Shown in pieces: positions 61,401 to 64,000 of a stretch of DNA of 64,000 bases (positions are counted from its first letter, which is position 1; each line of letters begins with the position of its first letter). This DNA is from Aquila chrysaetos chrysaetos (taxonomy: Eukaryota; Chordata; Aves; Accipitriformes; Accipitridae): the NCBI RefSeq assembly GCF_900496995.4, contig NC_044027.1, forward strand, positions 8,084,743-8,148,742, in the 5' to 3' direction. Under the pieces are notes generated by a model. The model searched no databases, had not been told where the DNA came from, and saw nothing but the letters and a program-made list of their open reading frames with translations. Position numbers and translations under genes: made by a program.

Positions 61401-62412
61401 AACAACCATATTCCACATTTACCACCTACATCTGCTACAACAGATGTCGATTAAAAGTGTTTTTAAACCACTTTTTTAAAAGCTTCTAGATCCATCTGGC
61501 TTGCTTAATGAGTCAGGTTACTCAGAGTTACAACGGCTGCAGCTAATCAACAAAAGTTTGGAGAGAGATAAAAGAGGCAGTTAATATTTAAACAAAGGAC
61601 AGCTCACCTATGGGAATCCTACAAGCCTAGTCTCTGCTGGGCTCCACCTTTAGCCCACAGACAAGAAGATCTGTATCCCAAGAACCCAGCATGAATTCCT
61701 TCATTACACTGCCCATTTAGAACCCTTTGCTCATCCTTTTAATACTTCTGTCCCCCCTGCCCTGCTACAAGGGCCTTTTGCAAGTGCTACTAAAAATATT
61801 TGCCCGTAGCAGGCAGGACGGTTTCAGATGAACATGCTTTTTGAACATGTTTCCCAAAACTTTGATTTTCAGACTGTCGAGCCTTGCCCTAGGAGCCAGC
61901 AGCATGGAGACCCTATAGACATGGATTCCATTACATGACTAATTAGAAATAAATTAATTTAGCTGGAGATGGGCTCCCTTTCCATAATTGCAGCAGCAGT
62001 TGATATCGTCGCTTTACATAGGACATAAATACCCTTAAAACCCATGAGGGTGCTTTTCCCACAGAAGCTCTACACCCAAACATGACAAACACACCACTCA
62101 AAGGGAGGTGGCGTTGGCAGCACCAGCACAAAACTACAAGTGCCGATGAGTCATGTGCACTCGCACCCGACCAGTATTTTGAGCCTTATGGAAAGGTCAC
62201 ATCTGTACTAACAGCTGCCACTTAATTGTCTTCCCCACTCCACTTTCTAATGGTCTCGGTTTTCCTCCCCACTCCAAGAATGCCAATCAAGATGCCAAAC
62301 ATCACCGCTGCACATGGTTCACCAACAGTCACATAGATACCTTCTCCCTTGGAATCTTCTTCCCACAGCCTTCGCAAGTCAGTGGAAATTCAGGGCAGAC
62401 TTCGTCATGAGC
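52443..62412 (-). CDS. TRAF2: TNF receptor-associated factor 2, C-terminal part
   Basis: Six coding exons are in the window: 62412-62341, 60599-60525, 59830-59471, 58497-58320, 54179-54031, 52661-52443. The N-terminal RING and first zinc fingers lie beyond position 64,000. The first two exons encode TRAF-type zinc-finger sequence ([32 protein letters not shown]). The next two give the coiled coil ([32 protein letters not shown]). The MATH/TRAF-C domain starts at [15 protein letters not shown] and ends KAIVDLTGL, almost identical to human TRAF2 as I recall it. TRAF2 trimerises through the coiled coil, binds TNF-receptor tails and TRADD through TRAF-C, and recruits cIAPs to NF-kB and JNK signalling. 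The exon ending at 58,320 uses an unusual GTTATT donor. Two solo LTRs lie in its introns, one 13 bp from a donor. Confidence 0.96.
53420..54022 (+). mobile_element. solo LTR, ERVL-like, in the last TRAF2 intron
   Basis: The LTR runs from about 53,425 to 54,017 and ends CCACGACA. It carries the CAGTATATAAACTGG TATA region, a TTATTATTA/ATCATC tract and a TATTAAACTG signal, so it reads on the plus strand, antisense to TRAF2. The flanks GTCTT and GTCCC look like a worn 5-bp target duplication. No internal region is present. It is the same family as the copy at 56,586, and the differences between the two suggest separate, fairly old insertions. Its 3' edge is 13 bp from the TRAF2 exon ending at 54,031. 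Confidence 0.85.
55945..55979 (+). repeat. G-run tract in a TRAF2 intron
   Basis: Successive runs of four or more G separated by single A residues give a potential G-quadruplex on the plus strand, which is the non-transcribed-sense side for TRAF2. It is simple-sequence DNA and may also be hard to sequence exactly. Confidence 0.7.
56581..57186 (+). mobile_element. solo LTR, ERVL-like, in a TRAF2 intron
   Basis: The LTR runs from 56,586 (TGTCCTGGTTTCAGTTGGGA) to 57,181 (AAACCACAACA). The flanks ATAGT (56,581-56,585) and ACAGT (57,182-57,186) are a 5-bp target duplication with one difference. It has the same internal order as the copy at 53,425: the GTTGATAACACACTGATG block, CAGTATATAAACTGG, an ATT-rich tract and a T-rich end. 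No internal region remains. It lies in the intron between the TRAF2 exons at 54,179 and 58,320, in antisense orientation. Confidence 0.87.
57187..58319 (-). other. remainder of the TRAF2 intron
   Basis: About 1.1 kb of intron between the solo LTR and the TRAF2 exon ending at 58,320. I see no exon or repeat of a known family in it. Confidence 0.5.
60249..60524 (-). other. TRAF2: possible in-frame extension of a TRAF2 exon
   Basis: The exon 60599-60525 normally ends at a GTAAGG donor. If that donor is skipped, the TRAF2 frame stays open for 92 more codons up to a second donor (GCT then GTAAGC) at 60,248, which is also in phase 0 and joins the next exon correctly. The added peptide has a hydrophobic start ([11 protein letters not shown]) and an acidic end. 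No known domain was recognised. It may be a minor isoform or a chance open stretch. Confidence 0.3.
60600..62340 (-). other. TRAF2 intron between two zinc-finger exons
   Basis: A 1.7-kb intron with GTATCT donor and TTCCTAG acceptor. No exon, RNA gene or recognisable mobile element is seen. Confidence 0.5.
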
Positions 62413-64000
62413 CTGTAAAAGAACCAACAGAAGACTATTTGGTCCTTTAAATAAAAGCTCCAATGAGGTTATATGATAAGTACAATTCAACAGGGGTAGT
62501 TTTATACTTCATCACAGAAGAGTGTTGTATTCTACCAAGCTATACTCAAATCTTGGTCAGGCTGATAATTCTGCATGCTGACTCATTTGTGCGATCTCCA
62601 GGCTACCAAAATTTTGGGTGCCTGCGTAGCCTCAGCCTCACTTTAAAAGCTGCTATTAAAAAAAAAAAAAAAAATCAAATTATTGCTTTGATGGACAAGA
62701 TAATCAACAGGAAGCTCCATTAATGGCTCTGCCAGGAAAATACACGTTCAGACAGGTTGAGTGAAGTAAGCCACTATCTCAGCAAGATAATTTGTATAAT
62801 TTTTCCACTGTAATGGTTATCAGTCAGCTGAAGTATGAACCCATAGCCTACTCACCACATGCTGGGCTGAGCTGTCTGATAGTATCTCCACATCCAAATC
62901 AGAAAACCATTTTTCAACCAGAAAGAAAAATATTTTAAAACTGTTTCATTTAATAGCCCCTGCACACAAGCACCCACCCCTGCAGGAAGAGCACACACAG
63001 TTTGTTTGGCAGCCAGAGGAGCTGAACAAATGATCAGGGCAATGTGATACTCTGTCCTCAGCAGATACTAGGACCAGCAGTACCAGCTAAATTGGGAATG
63101 CTAGAATGTGCCTCTGCTTTCTGTGTCATTTCCGCACTGGTTAAACCTTCTCTTTACACACTGTTCTGGGTTTGTGTGGCGCGGTTTTAAACCACGACAC
63201 ACACTATACAGTTGAAACAAGGCATTGTAAATGCCATGAAGATGCAGTTCAAAATTCACATTAAAAGATAAGTGCACTGAAGAACTCTGCCATGGTAGTA
63301 ACAGGAAAAAAAACAACAACAAACCCCCCCCCCCCAGAAGCATTTATAAAGCAATCACTGAAACCAGATACTTTGAAAACTTGGTCACATTTATTCTTTA
63401 TTAAAACAAGTTACTGTCTTGGGGGGGGGGGAACATGCACGAACTTAAATAGTGTTACCACATCAGAAACTGGAAAGTGAAACCCATTAGTGGCTCAGCT
63501 TTGGCTTCTTAGTTACTCTCTCCTTTTTGTACTTCTAAATGAGTAATCAGACTCCAAGCCTCACTGCACTGTCCCTGGAAAAGTGACCAGCCAGCCTGCG
63601 CAGTTCAGCTGGGCAGTGCTGCCTGCGTGGACACTGCTGCCTGCAGAGGAGGTGGACGAGGCAGAGGGCCTTCCTTTATTCCACTCGCTCAGAGGGGCTG
63701 AACCCTTTCTTCTACCCACCTACTGCTCTCATGTTCTGGAAACACCAGATAGCATCTTCCCCACGACCCACAAAACGCTGGCATAAGAACAGACAGTCTG
63801 GCTAAAGGAAGGAAACTTCACTGTAGAGACAACTATCTAAAAAGGGAGTATTTAAAACTTATGTTCTCCCATGCCAACGTGAAACTACCACCCCCTCTGC
63901 ACTCCCTACCTCCCAGCATTTATCTTCCATCCCAACTCCACGCTACACCACGATGTAACACCCAAGACACAGGCAGCACGAGAAGGGAAACCAGCCCTGC
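62413..64000 (-). other. TRAF2 intron, upstream exons outside the window
   Basis: I looked on the minus strand for the preceding TRAF2 zinc-finger and RING exons and did not find them, so this is intron. It holds an A17 run (62,658-62,674), a C-run (about 63,324-63,335), a G-run (63,421-63,431) and a short LTR remnant at 63,157-63,204. Confidence 0.6.
63157..63204 (+). mobile_element. minimal LTR remnant with intact target duplications
   Basis: A 38-bp piece (63,162-63,199) begins TGTTCTGGGTTTGTGTGGC, like the 5' end of the LTR at 13,087, and ends AAACCACGACA, like the 3' end of all the LTRs here. The exact repeat CACAC flanks it at 63,157-63,161 and 63,200-63,204. It is therefore the outermost ends of an LTR insertion with almost nothing between them, and clearly broken. 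Confidence 0.7.

Overview
The window is nuclear DNA from a bird. Six vertebrate genes can be read, all with short introns. The interspersed repeats are a CR1 LINE and several TG...CA solo LTRs with 5-bp target duplications. The long LTR type (copies at 53,425 and 56,586) is, from memory, common in Neoaves, so a non-galliform bird is likely. The gene order lipocalins - C8G - FBXW5 - TRAF2 matches the chicken microchromosome segment that corresponds to human 9q34.3.

Layout. 1-13,000 is gene-poor: a possible hAT relic, a solo LTR, one olfactory receptor gene on the minus strand broken by a frameshift, a long stretch with no recognisable gene, and a minus-strand CR1 fragment. A second solo LTR lies at 13,087-13,862. 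From 15.5 to 34.1 kb four lipocalin genes lie head to tail on the minus strand: EXFABP (Ex-FABP/p20K), LCN15, PTGDS and C8G. They share the same intron phases (0, 2, 1, 1, 1), the same 140-bp second exon and 102-bp fifth exon, and the G-x-W motif at the start of exon 2, so they are a tandem-duplicated set. EXFABP, LCN15 and PTGDS have a TATA or TATA-like box 60-80 bp upstream of the ATG. C8G instead shares a CpG-rich divergent promoter region with FBXW5. FBXW5 (plus strand, eight coding exons, 34.9-46.3 kb) converges tail to tail on TRAF2 (minus strand). Only the last six coding exons of TRAF2 are in the window; the RING end is beyond position 64,000.

Function. The lipocalins are secreted carriers or enzymes: Ex-FABP for fatty acids and siderophores, LCN15 unknown, PTGDS for prostaglandin D2 synthesis, C8G for the complement attack complex. 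FBXW5 is a substrate receptor for SCF and CUL4-DDB1 ubiquitin ligases. TRAF2 is a TNF-receptor adaptor.

I found no undescribed biological system. The most checkable oddities are an in-frame 276-nt extension of a TRAF2 exon ending at a good splice donor, a solo LTR 13 bp from a TRAF2 splice donor, a 38-bp LTR-end remnant with intact target duplications, and minisatellites in C8G and LCN15 introns. Exon boundaries were set by hand from splice motifs, reading phase and remembered protein families; no alignment or transcript data was available.
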